Positions 6,507 to 13,737 are shown, counted from the first letter of the stretch. The stretch: DNA of 13,737 bases from CAVTWJ01 sp963849485 (GCA_963849485.1 CAWKIF010000176.1:1-13737); one strand, 5' to 3'. Numbers and translations are program-made. Notes: generated by a model from the letters alone, not told the origin.

Positions 6507-8810
6507 ATGGAAGAACAACCACACCGAAAATCCTGGCCCGCTCCCCTTCTCTACGCGGCGGCGGGGTTCGTGGCCTTTTTCCATTGCCTGGTACTCAACC
6601 AGGCTTATTTCGCCAATGACCTCCTGAACCAATACTGCCATTTCCGCGCCCTCGTCCGCAGCCAGGTCTTTTCAGGCCATTTTCCCCTTTGGAACCCCTA
6701 TTTCTTTGGCGGCCAGCCTTTCTTTGCCGATCCTAACGTGATGATGGCCTATCCCCTGAATTACCTGACCCTGCTCTTTCCTGTCGCCTATGGTCTCGGG
6801 GTCTTTTATTTTCTTCATTTTTTCATCGCCGCCTGGGGAATGCATTTCTGGCTGAAAAGCTTGCGATTATCGGAAAACGCCTGCCGGCTTGGGGCCTTGC
6901 TCTTTTCCCTCTCCGGCTTCTTCTGGTGGGAATTGATTCACCCGCCCATCTTGGCGGCTTTCGCCTGGCTACCCTGGTGGATGGGGGCCCTGGCCCGGTT
7001 AAGCCAGGACTGGGCGCCTCCTAAAGCCTTTGGGGCGGGCCTGGCCTTTGCCATGATCTTCACCAGCGGCAACTTCCAAATGACCAGTTACTTCCTATAT
7101 TTGGGCTTGGCCTACTTCTTACTGCTTTTATTGCTTCCAGGCGAAAAGGAATCGGGTTTTAAAGGAATCCCATGGAAAAAAATCCCTCTGGTGTTTCTTT
7201 TTGGAGCGTGGGGTGGGGTGATCCTCCTGATCCATATGATCCCCGCTTACGAATTTTCCAAATACACGAACCGCGATAGCGCCAACCAAACTTACGATAC
7301 CTTCAACGGTTATTTTTCCATGAAACCGGAAACCTCCTACACCCTGCTTTTTCCCAGTCTGGGATTGAAGGAGGGACAGACGCCAGAGCAAGCCATCCAA
7401 TATTTCGATCAAAAGACCATCGACAACGATTATTACGGCATGTTCGGCTACCTGGGTATCTGGGCTCCCTTTTTGGTTTATATGGCCTTTCGCCGGAAGG
7501 ACCGCAAAATCCTTTGGGGCCTGTTGGGGTTGGCCGTCCTTTGCCTGATGGTAGCCTGGGGCAAAAACATACCCCTGCACCGCATCCTTTGCGCCGTTCT
7601 TCCGGGGATCAACCTCAGCCGGGCCCCCTTCCGCGCGATCGGTGGCACCGTGGCCTGTCTTTGCGTCTTATCGGCCATCGGTTTTCAATCACTGGAAAAA
7701 GCCTTGGCGGGAGCCGAGAAAATCTCCACTCCCTTGATGGTGGCTTTTGGCGGGGCGGGAATTCTTTTCCTGGTTGGATGCTTGAACGCCTCCTATGATT
7801 GGCGTGAGCTTTTCAGTCTTCTTTTGGGCTCCTTGGGCCTTTCCCTCTGGGCCCTCACGGATTCCTGGAAAAAGCTGGGCCGCTGGGTCTTCCTTACCGC
7901 GTTGATCCTGCCTCTTTTCCTCTCGGGCTGGGGTGACTTTAACTGGGGCCCGGCCTCCAACTACGATTTCGAGACAAATTTCCCCGCCCTTACCTCGCTC
8001 AAAACAAACGCCAAGGACGGCAGGTTCTTTATTGATTGCCATACCGGACGTGACCTTCCGTACCCGGTTCGGATGGGAAACCAGACTTACCGTTGGCATT
8101 TTCCCGAGGATGTGCCCATGCAATTGGGCATCCGCGACAGCGGTGGTTACAACCCCATCTACCTGTTGGACCCCCATTCGCTCCAAACCACCCCTCTCAC
8201 GACCTATACCAAGCTCTTGGCTATCAAGGGATTCGTTCTGGGGAGTGATACGAATGACTTTAAAGGCTATAGCCGCCAGGATTTGGGCGGGGCTTATTAT
8301 TTCGGCGCTATGAACCCTCCCCCCTACTTAAACGCGCCCTACCAATACTTGGTGGATTCTAATACCCAAAACGCCCTTAACTTGATGAAGAACCCCACCT
8401 TTGACCCATCCCAAACCATCGTCTTGTCCTCCAACCTCCCGGACCCGGTAAGAAGCCAGCTTCCGGGAAAACCCGCCGCGTTGAAATACGCGTGGGTCAA
8501 GGACGAGATGGATTCCCAGGCGTTTCAAATCAACCTGGACCAGAACAGTCTCGTGACTGTTTCAGAGATGGTCTTCCCGGGTTGGAAGGCATGGATCGAT
8601 GGCAAGCAGGCGGATATTCTGCGGGGTGACCTCGCTCTACGCGCCCTATTTGTCCCTGCCGGGAGCCACTTGTTGGAATTCCGCTATGAGCCTGCCTGGG
8701 CCCTCCCCCTCCTTGTTCTCGCCATCCTCTGGTTCCTCTCCCTATTGGCTTATTCTTCCTATCTGTGGCGCCAAAGGAAAACATACAGCCTTGGCCCTTC
8801 CCACGCATAA
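6507..8810 (+). CDS. YfhO-family membrane protein, first copy (GT-C-like)
   Basis: This 767-residue polytopic protein starts at ATG 6507 with GAGG at 6495-6498. After the first membrane helix, a predicted outer loop has YFANDLL (acidic D38) and PLWNPYFFGGQPFFADPN (residues 60-77), corresponding to the first-loop acidic catalytic region of GT-C enzymes. Alternating helices follow, a soluble part lies around residues 500-720, and a family-typical ending has FPGWKAWIDGKQ and AGSHLLEFRYEP before a last membrane helix. YfhO in Bacillus and Listeria is the extracytoplasmic transferase that decorates lipoteichoic acid with lipid-carried sugars made by a CsbB-type GT2. A diderm lacks that acceptor, so the target here could be O-antigen, lipid A or a surface protein. 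It lies directly downstream of a GT2 and a flippase-like gene, which fits a three-component system. Confidence 0.9.
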   Translation: MEEQPHRKSWPAPLLYAAAGFVAFFHCLVLNQAYFANDLLNQYCHFRALVRSQVFSGHFPLWNPYFFGGQPFFADPNVMMAYPLNYLTLLFPVAYGLGVFYFLHFFIAAWGMHFWLKSLRLSENACRLGALLFSLSGFFWWELIHPPILAAFAWLPWWMGALARLSQDWAPPKAFGAGLAFAMIFTSGNFQMTSYFLYLGLAYFLLLLLLPGEKESGFKGIPWKKIPLVFLFGAWGGVILLIHMIPAYEFSKYTNRDSANQTYDTFNGYFSMKPETSYTLLFPSLGLKEGQTPEQAIQYFDQKTIDNDYYGMFGYLGIWAPFLVYMAFRRKDRKILWGLLGLAVLCLMVAWGKNIPLHRILCAVLPGINLSRAPFRAIGGTVACLCVLSAIGFQSLEKALAGAEKISTPLMVAFGGAGILFLVGCLNASYDWRELFSLLLGSLGLSLWALTDSWKKLGRWVFLTALILPLFLSGWGDFNWGPASNYDFETNFPALTSLKTNAKDGRFFIDCHTGRDLPYPVRMGNQTYRWHFPEDVPMQLGIRDSGGYNPIYLLDPHSLQTTPLTTYTKLLAIKGFVLGSDTNDFKGYSRQDLGGAYYFGAMNPPPYLNAPYQYLVDSNTQNALNLMKNPTFDPSQTIVLSSNLPDPVRSQLPGKPAALKYAWVKDEMDSQAFQINLDQNSLVTVSEMVFPGWKAWIDGKQADILRGDLALRALFVPAGSHLLEFRYEPAWALPLLVLAILWFLSLLAYSSYLWRQRKTYSLGPSHA

Positions 8811-11139
8811 GGGTTTTTCCGAACGCAAGGGAGATTGGCTTCCCTGGCTTTATGCCGTATTAACCTTAGCGGCTTTTTCCCGTTGTTTATTCCACGGCCA
8901 AGCTTACTTCGACAATGACCTGTTAGCCCAATTTGGCCCATGGAGGGCCTATTTAAGGGACCAAATCCTGACGGGCCACTCCCCTCTTTGGAACCCCTAT
9001 CTCTTAGGCGGCTGCCCCTTCCTAGCCGACCCTCAAAACATGGTCTTTTACCCCTTCAATTGGCTGACCCTGCCTTTTTCCGTTCCGACGGGTTTGAGCC
9101 TTTTCTTCAGCCTGCATTTATTCCTCGCCATGGCGGGTATGGATTTTTTACTTCGGGGTTTCGGCCTCTCTTCTTCCTCCCGCATGGTAGGAGCCCTGGT
9201 TTATGGCTTTTCGAACTTCTTTTGGTTGGAAATTATTCACCCGCCCGTCCTCGCGGCCTTCGCCCTCCTTCCCTGGTTATTTGGATCGATTCTCATCTGG
9301 ACCCAAACCCTATCCAATCTCAGGGCTTTTTTAACCGGCTTATCTTTTGCCCTGATTTTCCTATGCGGAAGTTTCCAGTTAACTCTGGGAGCCTTTTATG
9401 GAGGATCCGCTTTTCTCATTTGGGGCCTTATTAAATATCAAACAGGAGAACCCGGCTTCCCCTTGAAAAAATTCTCATCCTCATTTTGTTGGGCTCTTTT
9501 CGGCGCCCTGCCGCTCCTGGCTCAATTGATTCCAACCCGGGAATTCGCGAGACTCTGTGACCGGGGATCGGGAATTCCCTGGGACCAATTGAACCCCTCC
9601 CTTTCCCTCCACCCCCTCACCCTCTACCAAATGTTCTTTCCCAGAATTCAACTGCCCGAAAACATGAGCCTGGCCGAGGCGATCCAATACCGAAACGGTC
9701 CTCAGAATTTGGGTACTAATTTTCTCGGCCTTTGGGCCTTCTGCGGAGTCTGGACACCCTTGCTGGCCTTGGGAGCCTGGGAAAAAAAGGACAGAAACCA
9801 ATCCACTTTTTGGTTTTTATTCGCCCTTTCCGCCTTAGTGATCAGCCTGGGCCAATTCACCCCAATCTTTAAATGGATATTCCTCTACCTGCCAGGTTTT
9901 TCCCTGATTCGGGTCGCTTACCGGTATTTGTATTTGTTCGTTTTAGCCATAAGCGTTTTAAGCGCTTGGGGATGGGAAAATATTTTGGAAGGTTTAGCTT
10001 CCGGTTCGGTCTTGAACAAATACCGCCTGGTGGCGTGGCTGTTCGGTTTGATTATGTTACTAGCGGGATTCCTCAGACCGGAATTTAACTGGAGGGAAAT
10101 GCTCGCCCTTCTGCTGGGCCTGTCAGCCGTGAGTCTGGGGGCAACCCAAAGCGGATTTAAGAAAATTCTGGCCATGGGAGCCATATCCATTCCCCTTTTC
10201 CTCAATGCCTGGGGAACTTTCCAGCCCGGCCCTTCCTCCAATTTTGATTTTGAGGGGAATTCCAAGGGTTTATCCACCTGGGCCAAGTCCTTGGCACCAC
10301 GGCGAATCTTGTTTGATAACCAACATATGTATTACCCCATGCAAGTTGGTGGGAAAAAACACATTTTGAACTACCCCCAAAACGCCGCAGCCCCCTTGGG
10401 AATCAAGGATTTGGGCGGCTACAACCCCTTAGTCCTGAAAGCCAAAACTGAAATGGGAGCCTTGCCCTTTCCCATCGTCGCTCGGTTAAGTGGATTGGGT
10501 GGGATCGTCACAGGCATGGGCCAGGAATCGATTTTGGGCTTCAAATGGTCTGGAACATTGCCGGGGTTTGATACCCATCCGTCTCCGCCCTATCTTTTTC
10601 TTACTTCACACCAACCTCCCAACTATCTTTTTGCCCCCCAGAACGTTATTTCGGTGGATGATTCCGTTTCTTCCCTGGCCCTGATGCGCGACCCCCATTT
10701 TGATCCGGATCAAACGGCAGTCCTCCTCGACCCTCCAACGAAACGTTATATCATTGGAAAAAATACCACCAACCTCGCTTACCAGGTTCTTCAGGATGAT
10801 TCAGAGGCGCAGGTATTTCAGGTCAAGGTTAGCGATCCTTGCCTGGCGGTTATTTGCGAGACGAACTACCCCGGCTGGAAAGCCTGGGTCGATGGCCAGC
10901 CCGTCGACCTTTTGACGGCGGACAATTTGCTTCGGGCTTTGGATCTGACAGCGGGATCTCACCGGCTGGAATTTAAATTCCAACCCTATTGGTGGCCTGG
11001 AATCCTTTGGGGGTTGGCCCTTTGGTTTCTCCTGGGCCTTCGCGTGCACGGCTCCGTTTGTTGCCTTCTGGCCGTGGACCCGGCTCAACAGGCGCATGCG
11101 CGCCGTCGCTGCTCTCGCCGCCGTCTGGGCAGTCATTGA
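8791..11139 (+). CDS. YfhO-family membrane protein, second copy, 3' end lost at a contig joint
   Basis: A second YfhO protein parallels the first over nearly its whole length: YFDNDLLAQF, PLWNPYLLGGCPFLADPQ, the IIHPPVLAAFALLPW segment, FQPGPSSNFDFE, and the late YPGWKAWVDGQP and AGSHRLEFKFQP. The reading frame is open back to 8599 inside the first copy, but homology begins only around 8845. The best start is TTG 8791 (MALPTHKGFSERK), twelve bases after AAAGGA at 8773-8778 and overlapping the first gene by 20 bases; no in-frame ATG exists near the expected N-terminus. Homology ends at about 11,036 (ALWFLLGL), inside the last membrane helix. The remaining ~34 residues, rich in Arg and Ala (AQQAHARRRCSRRR), are a random frame of the next DNA segment. 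The gene is thus artificially truncated. It is a tandem duplicate that may recognise a different sugar or acceptor. Confidence 0.8.
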   Translation: MALPTHKGFSERKGDWLPWLYAVLTLAAFSRCLFHGQAYFDNDLLAQFGPWRAYLRDQILTGHSPLWNPYLLGGCPFLADPQNMVFYPFNWLTLPFSVPTGLSLFFSLHLFLAMAGMDFLLRGFGLSSSSRMVGALVYGFSNFFWLEIIHPPVLAAFALLPWLFGSILIWTQTLSNLRAFLTGLSFALIFLCGSFQLTLGAFYGGSAFLIWGLIKYQTGEPGFPLKKFSSSFCWALFGALPLLAQLIPTREFARLCDRGSGIPWDQLNPSLSLHPLTLYQMFFPRIQLPENMSLAEAIQYRNGPQNLGTNFLGLWAFCGVWTPLLALGAWEKKDRNQSTFWFLFALSALVISLGQFTPIFKWIFLYLPGFSLIRVAYRYLYLFVLAISVLSAWGWENILEGLASGSVLNKYRLVAWLFGLIMLLAGFLRPEFNWREMLALLLGLSAVSLGATQSGFKKILAMGAISIPLFLNAWGTFQPGPSSNFDFEGNSKGLSTWAKSLAPRRILFDNQHMYYPMQVGGKKHILNYPQNAAAPLGIKDLGGYNPLVLKAKTEMGALPFPIVARLSGLGGIVTGMGQESILGFKWSGTLPGFDTHPSPPYLFLTSHQPPNYLFAPQNVISVDDSVSSLALMRDPHFDPDQTAVLLDPPTKRYIIGKNTTNLAYQVLQDDSEAQVFQVKVSDPCLAVICETNYPGWKAWVDGQPVDLLTADNLLRALDLTAGSHRLEFKFQPYWWPGILWGLALWFLLGLRVHGSVCCLLAVDPAQQAHARRRCSRRRLGSH
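11030..11050. other. contig joint 1: glycan operon to acidobacterial-type DNA
   Basis: The YfhO homology stops within its last helix at about 11,036. From about 11,042 another frame reads as the membrane region of a different protein (AFWPWTRLNRRMRAVAALAA), with higher GC and a different codon bias. No repeat, integrase, transposase or tRNA marks the change, so this is most likely an assembly chimera rather than an insertion. Confidence 0.75.
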
Positions 11140-11285
11140 GGGCTCGTTCAATTCCAGAAGTGGTCCTTGGCCGCGAGACCTGGTCGGCGAGGCGAGAAAT
11201 GGATGTCCTTCGCCATAGCTGATAAGTCATCTCTCTGTCGGTTACATGTTCCATCAGCAGCGGTCGCCGCCAACGAGCGCGCGAG
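11042..11285 (+). pseudogene. frameshifted upstream part of the SpoIIE-type phosphatase gene
   Basis: Pieces of one N-terminal membrane/linker region are scattered over three frames. TRLNRRMRAVAALAAVWAVIEG reads in frame 2 (to ~11,143). GLVQFQKWSLAA and GEKWMSFAIADK read in frame 1 (about 11,140-11,230). LISHLSVGYMFHQQRS is in frame 2 (to ~11,260), AANERAR in frame 1 (to ~11,283), and then the intact phosphatase frame begins at 11,286. Joined, they give a last membrane helix followed by a helical linker leading into HGELTAARQVQHLL, the usual architecture of acidobacterial membrane-bound phosphatases. The 5' part of the gene is missing because of joint 1. At least four indels in 240 bases suggest sequence error. 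Confidence 0.6.
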
Positions 11286-12074
11286 ATGCACGGAGAGCTC
11301 ACCGCTGCTCGCCAGGTGCAGCATTTGCTCGGTCCCGAGAAAATGCTGGTCGCGCCCGGCGTTACCGTCAGTTCGGCTTTTCTGCCAGCCCACGAAGTCG
11401 GCGGAGGTTTCTACCTTTGCCGCGCTCTCGCCAACGGATCGCAGCGCGTGCTGCTCGGCGACGTGAGCGGCAAAGGCGTTGCCGCCGCGCTCACCTCGGC
11501 GCTCCTTCTCGGCGCTGCCGATCGCTGCGACGATCTTCGTCCTGCCGCTGTGCTCCACGAACTCAATGCCGCCCTCCGCAATAGCGGCATCGAGGGCTTT
11601 ACCACCTGCCTCTGCGCCGATCTCTCGTCTTCCGGAGTCCTGCTCATCGCCAACGCCGGCCAGTTGCCGCCCTATCGCAACGGCCAGGAGCTCGAGATTC
11701 CCGTGGGACTTCCTCTCGGCATCGATGCATCCGCCGAATACGCCGAAGCGTCTCTCCAACTCGCACCGGGCGACAAGCTCACGTTCTTATCCGATGGTGT
11801 GGTCGAGGCGCGCAACGCCGTGGGCGAGCTCTTTGGCTTCGAGCGTACGCGCCAGCTCAGTTCGCGCGCGGCTCAACAGATCGCCGATGCGGCTGTCCAG
11901 TTTGGCCAGCAGGACGACATTACGGTGCTCACGCTGTCGCTTGCGGCGCTTCCGCATCCGCGTAGCCACTCCCGCTTGCCACAGCCCCTGAAACATTTTT
12001 TACTCCGGCGTTTATGGCCGAAGAATTTAAATATCAAAATCAGGTTTACTGCGTTGTTTGCGACACCGACATAA
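11286..12074 (+). CDS. SpoIIE/PP2C-type serine phosphatase domain (RsbU-like), 3' end chimeric
   Basis: The domain begins with the coiled-coil-to-catalytic transition HGELTAARQVQHLL and runs through EVGGGFY (residues 37-43), GDVSGKG (58-64), NAGQLPPY (123-130), GLPLGI, FLSDGVVEARN (167-177) and QQDDITVLTL (208-217). These are the ordered motifs of the SpoIIE/PP2C family, which dephosphorylates anti-sigma-factor antagonists or other phosphoproteins. The first metal-binding Asp, normally in GGDF/Y, is Gly here (codon ggt at 11,406-11,408), and the usual NAGH is NAGQ. The other acidic residues (D59, D170, D210-D211) are present. The gene's own sequence ends at about residue 236; the last ~28 residues after LPQPLKH are read from the next segment. 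ATG 11,286 is simply the first Met after the frameshifts, not the true start. The sequence looks acidobacterial. It is not related to the glycan operon. Confidence 0.75.
   Translation: MHGELTAARQVQHLLGPEKMLVAPGVTVSSAFLPAHEVGGGFYLCRALANGSQRVLLGDVSGKGVAAALTSALLLGAADRCDDLRPAAVLHELNAALRNSGIEGFTTCLCADLSSSGVLLIANAGQLPPYRNGQELEIPVGLPLGIDASAEYAEASLQLAPGDKLTFLSDGVVEARNAVGELFGFERTRQLSSRAAQQIADAAVQFGQQDDITVLTLSLAALPHPRSHSRLPQPLKHFLLRRLWPKNLNIKIRFTALFATPT
11985..12001. other. contig joint 2: GC-rich phosphatase DNA to AT-rich DNA
   Basis: GC-rich sequence with C/G-ending codons gives way within about 20 bases to AT-rich sequence with A/T-ending codons. The new segment is already inside a gene at the switch: TPAFMAEEFKYQ reads as an internal part of a protein, not an N-terminus. 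The eight-base tract around 11,995-12,001 is T-rich, and no element boundary is visible. Confidence 0.75.
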
Positions 12075-12890
12075 ACGAAACTTGGGTCACAATAAATCCT
12101 AAAAAAAGCAAAATTAAATATTTTGCGCCTAGCACATGGGCTCGCGACAGGTTAAAACTTTACGGCGTAAATCCTCAAGACATATTTTTGACAGGATATC
12201 CGTTTCCACAAGAAAATTTGGGGAAGAATTTGGAAACTCTAAAAGACGATATAAGGCACCGCCTTATAAATTTGGATCCTCAAAAAAAGTACAGAAAATT
12301 ATATGCTCCGTTAATTGGCGGTACGTTAGGCAAGCTTCCCGAAAAATCAAATCATCCTTTGACAATAATGTTTTCTATCGGTGGAGCCGCGCTCAAAAAG
12401 AAATTCCATTGACTGCTATAAACAGTTTAAAAGAAAAAATAAAAGAAAGGAATTAAGATTTATAATCTCGGTTGGCGTAAGGGAAGAGCTAAGAAAATAT
12501 TTTGCCGAAAACATCAAAGGCTTAAAACTGAACGGATGGGTACATATTTTATCTGCCAAAACAACCAATGAATATTTTAAAGTTTTTAACGAGACTTTAA
12601 GAGAAACAGATATTTTGTGGACAAAGCCGTCCGAACTTTCTTTTTATCCCGGGTTGGGAATTCCTATAGTTATTGCGCCAACAATCGGTTCTCAAGAGGA
12701 TTTTAATAAAAAGTGGCTTTTGCATGTTGGAGCCGGAGTAGCCCAGGACAATCCCAAATATACAGATCAATGGCTTTGTGATTCTTTGGCTGCGGGAGAT
12801 TTAGCTGAGGTTGCCATGCAAGGATTTATGGAAATTGAAAAAATGGGAGCTTATAATATAGAAAAAATAATATTTGAACATAGCAAGTAA
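12002..12890 (+). CDS. GT-B-like protein of unknown function, 5' end missing, two frameshifts
   Basis: The gene is entered in the middle: PAFMAEEFKYQNQVYCVVCD reads straight from the joint, so ATG 12,014 is probably internal. Three frames join into one ~295-residue stretch. The first runs to ~12,389; the second (AQKEIPLTAINSLKEKIKER) starts after a missing G at 12,386-12,391; the third (LRFIISVGVREELRKYF) starts after a missing T at 12,453-12,454 and stops at 12,888-12,890. FSIGGAGAQKE is like the Gly-rich start of the nucleotide-sugar domain in MurG/diacylglycerol-glucosyltransferase enzymes. TKPSELSFYPGLGIPIVIAP followed by GSQEDFNKKWL matches their TKPGG...E..xGxP...PxxGQExxN region. I infer a GT-B glycosyltransferase or relative; similar uncharacterised proteins are, from memory, common in candidate-phyla genomes. 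Overlap with the next gene (TAATG) suggests an operon. Confidence 0.6.
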
Positions 12891-13737
12891 TGGGAAAAAT
12901 TTTAAAGATATTAATTATTTCTGCTGTGGCGCTTATTATTATATTGGCCGCAATAATAGGCTATTTTTTTATAGGAGCAACGAAAGTGCAGAATAATATA
13001 ACTTGGGGCGTTGATTTTTCACAGTCTCAGGCGGAATATTTAGGATTGAATTGGAAGCAAACTTTTTCTGCCATAATTGATGACTTGGGAGCAAAAAACA
13101 TAAAACTTCATACAAATTGGGATTGGGTTGAAGGAAAAGAAGATAATTTTTATTTTGATGACATTGATTGGCAGATAAAACAGGCAGAACAAAAAAATGT
13201 AAAAATTATTTATGTTTTTGGAATGAAAACAGGCCGCTGGCCGGAATGCCATTTCCGACTTGGGCAAGAATTTGTCGGAGAGCAGACAGCAATCGGAATT
13301 GTTAAAATATATGACAGAAGTTGTTGAAAGATATAAAGATTCAAAAGCAATTGCTTATTGGCAGGTGGAAAATGAGCCATTATTTAAATTTGGGAATGCC
13401 CGGCTTGGTATTATCAAAATGATAATTTTTTAAAAACAGAAGTTGCTTTGGTAAAATCATTAGATCCTTCAAGAAAAATGATTATTTCTGATTCAGGAGA
13501 ACAATCCGACTGGTTTGATGCCGCAAAAATTGGAGATATTGTTGGAATTACTATGTACAGAAATGTATGGACGCACAGTCACAGACACTTTTGGTTTTCC
13601 ATTAACATATACTTTTTCAGACCCATAGACTTACATGCGTACGGTCCAGATAATTCAAAAAGTTTTTGGCAAAAATGTAATTTGTATTGAGTTGCAGGCC
13701 GAGCCATGGACTTCTGAACCCTTGATGCAGACTCAAT
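12890..13737 (+). CDS. membrane-anchored clan GH-A glycoside hydrolase-like protein, frameshifted and cut by the window end
   Basis: ATG 12,890 overlaps the previous stop by one base. Residues ~4-30 form a single hydrophobic signal anchor (ILIISAVALIIILAAIIGYF), so the enzyme domain should lie outside the membrane. The rest follows a (beta/alpha)8 hydrolase: WGVDFSQSQAEYLGLNW, NIKLHTNWDWVEG, then VKIIYVFGMKTGRWPECHFP, AYWQVENEP with the expected acid/base Glu (gag, 13,374-13,376), and ICIELQAEPW with a nucleophile-type Glu (gag, 13,689-13,691). The frame changes near 13,252-13,254, 13,266-13,267, 13,397 and 13,578, and an in-frame TAG stands at 13,626-13,628. Undoing the indels restores one continuous protein through the window end. 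The specific GH family and substrate are not determined; families 5, 39 and 42 share this pattern. Single-base losses in short runs point to sequencing error. Confidence 0.65.

Noticed and set aside
8599..11139. 846-residue open frame as a novel fusion of YfhO with an Arg-rich tail
   Set aside because: The first ~64 residues are an out-of-frame reading of the previous YfhO gene, and the last ~34 are a random frame of the foreign segment after the joint.
11148..11759. 203-residue reverse-strand open frame opposite the phosphatase
   Set aside because: The forward strand carries the ordered SpoIIE/PP2C motifs; the reverse frame shows only compositional bias.
11040..12000. phosphatase segment as a mobile-element insertion or genomic island
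   Set aside because: No integrase, transposase, terminal repeats, target duplication or tRNA is present, and both edges cut genes in mid-domain with no reconstruction of the interrupted YfhO gene on the far side.
1..13737. CRISPR array, tRNA or rRNA genes
   Set aside because: No regularly spaced repeats with unique spacers, no cloverleaf-like sequence and no conserved rRNA words were seen; the only tandem repeat is coding (2534-2653).

Overview
The window looks like a metagenomic contig joined from three unrelated bacterial sources. Base composition, codon use and protein ancestry change abruptly at about 11.04 kb and 11.99 kb, in each case inside a gene. Segment A (1 to about 11,036) is moderately GC-rich and comes from a bacterium I cannot place to phylum. 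A Thr/Ser/Pro-rich lipoprotein and a diffuse set of membrane and glycan genes would suit an uncultured diderm candidate phylum, but that is only a guess. Segment B (about 11,040-11,990) is GC-rich and carries a SpoIIE/PP2C-type phosphatase of the kind common in Acidobacteria. Segment C (about 11,996-13,737) is AT-rich and resembles candidate-phyla (Patescibacteria-like) genomes.

Segment A opens with a short spacer holding a GCTAWRAGC-type repeat. Next comes a cobalamin-binding-domain radical SAM protein (frameshifted in a run of eight C), then a small GYD-domain protein. A 317-base AT-rich spacer with a palindrome and a good -10 box leads to a secreted lipoprotein. That lipoprotein has a tandem-repeat, Thr-rich linker and a C-terminal beta-rich, carbohydrate-binding-like domain, broken by several indels. 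A strong rho-independent terminator closes this part.

After the terminator a tight five-gene run begins: a GT4 glycosyltransferase, a lysylphosphatidylglycerol-synthase-TM (flippase-like) integral membrane protein, a membrane-anchored GT2 glycosyltransferase, and two tandem YfhO-family GT-C-like membrane proteins. The first three overlap by 1 and 4 bases. GT2 plus a polytopic membrane protein plus YfhO resembles the three-component extracytoplasmic glycosylation systems known from Gram-positive bacteria (CsbB/GtcA/YfhO type). The simplest reading is an envelope glycan-decoration operon: the cytoplasmic enzymes make a lipid-linked sugar and the YfhO proteins transfer it on the outer face. The last YfhO gene loses its C-terminus at the first joint.

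Segment C holds the 3' part of a GT-B-like protein of unknown role. It overlaps by one base a membrane-anchored glycoside hydrolase with clan GH-A features, which runs off the window end. Indels, mostly single bases and often in short homopolymers, break genes in all three segments, mainly at 0.6-3.5 kb and 11.1-13.7 kb. The 3.5-11.0 kb stretch is clean. This pattern points to low-coverage sequence error rather than gene decay. The window should therefore not be used as evidence of synteny across the two joints.
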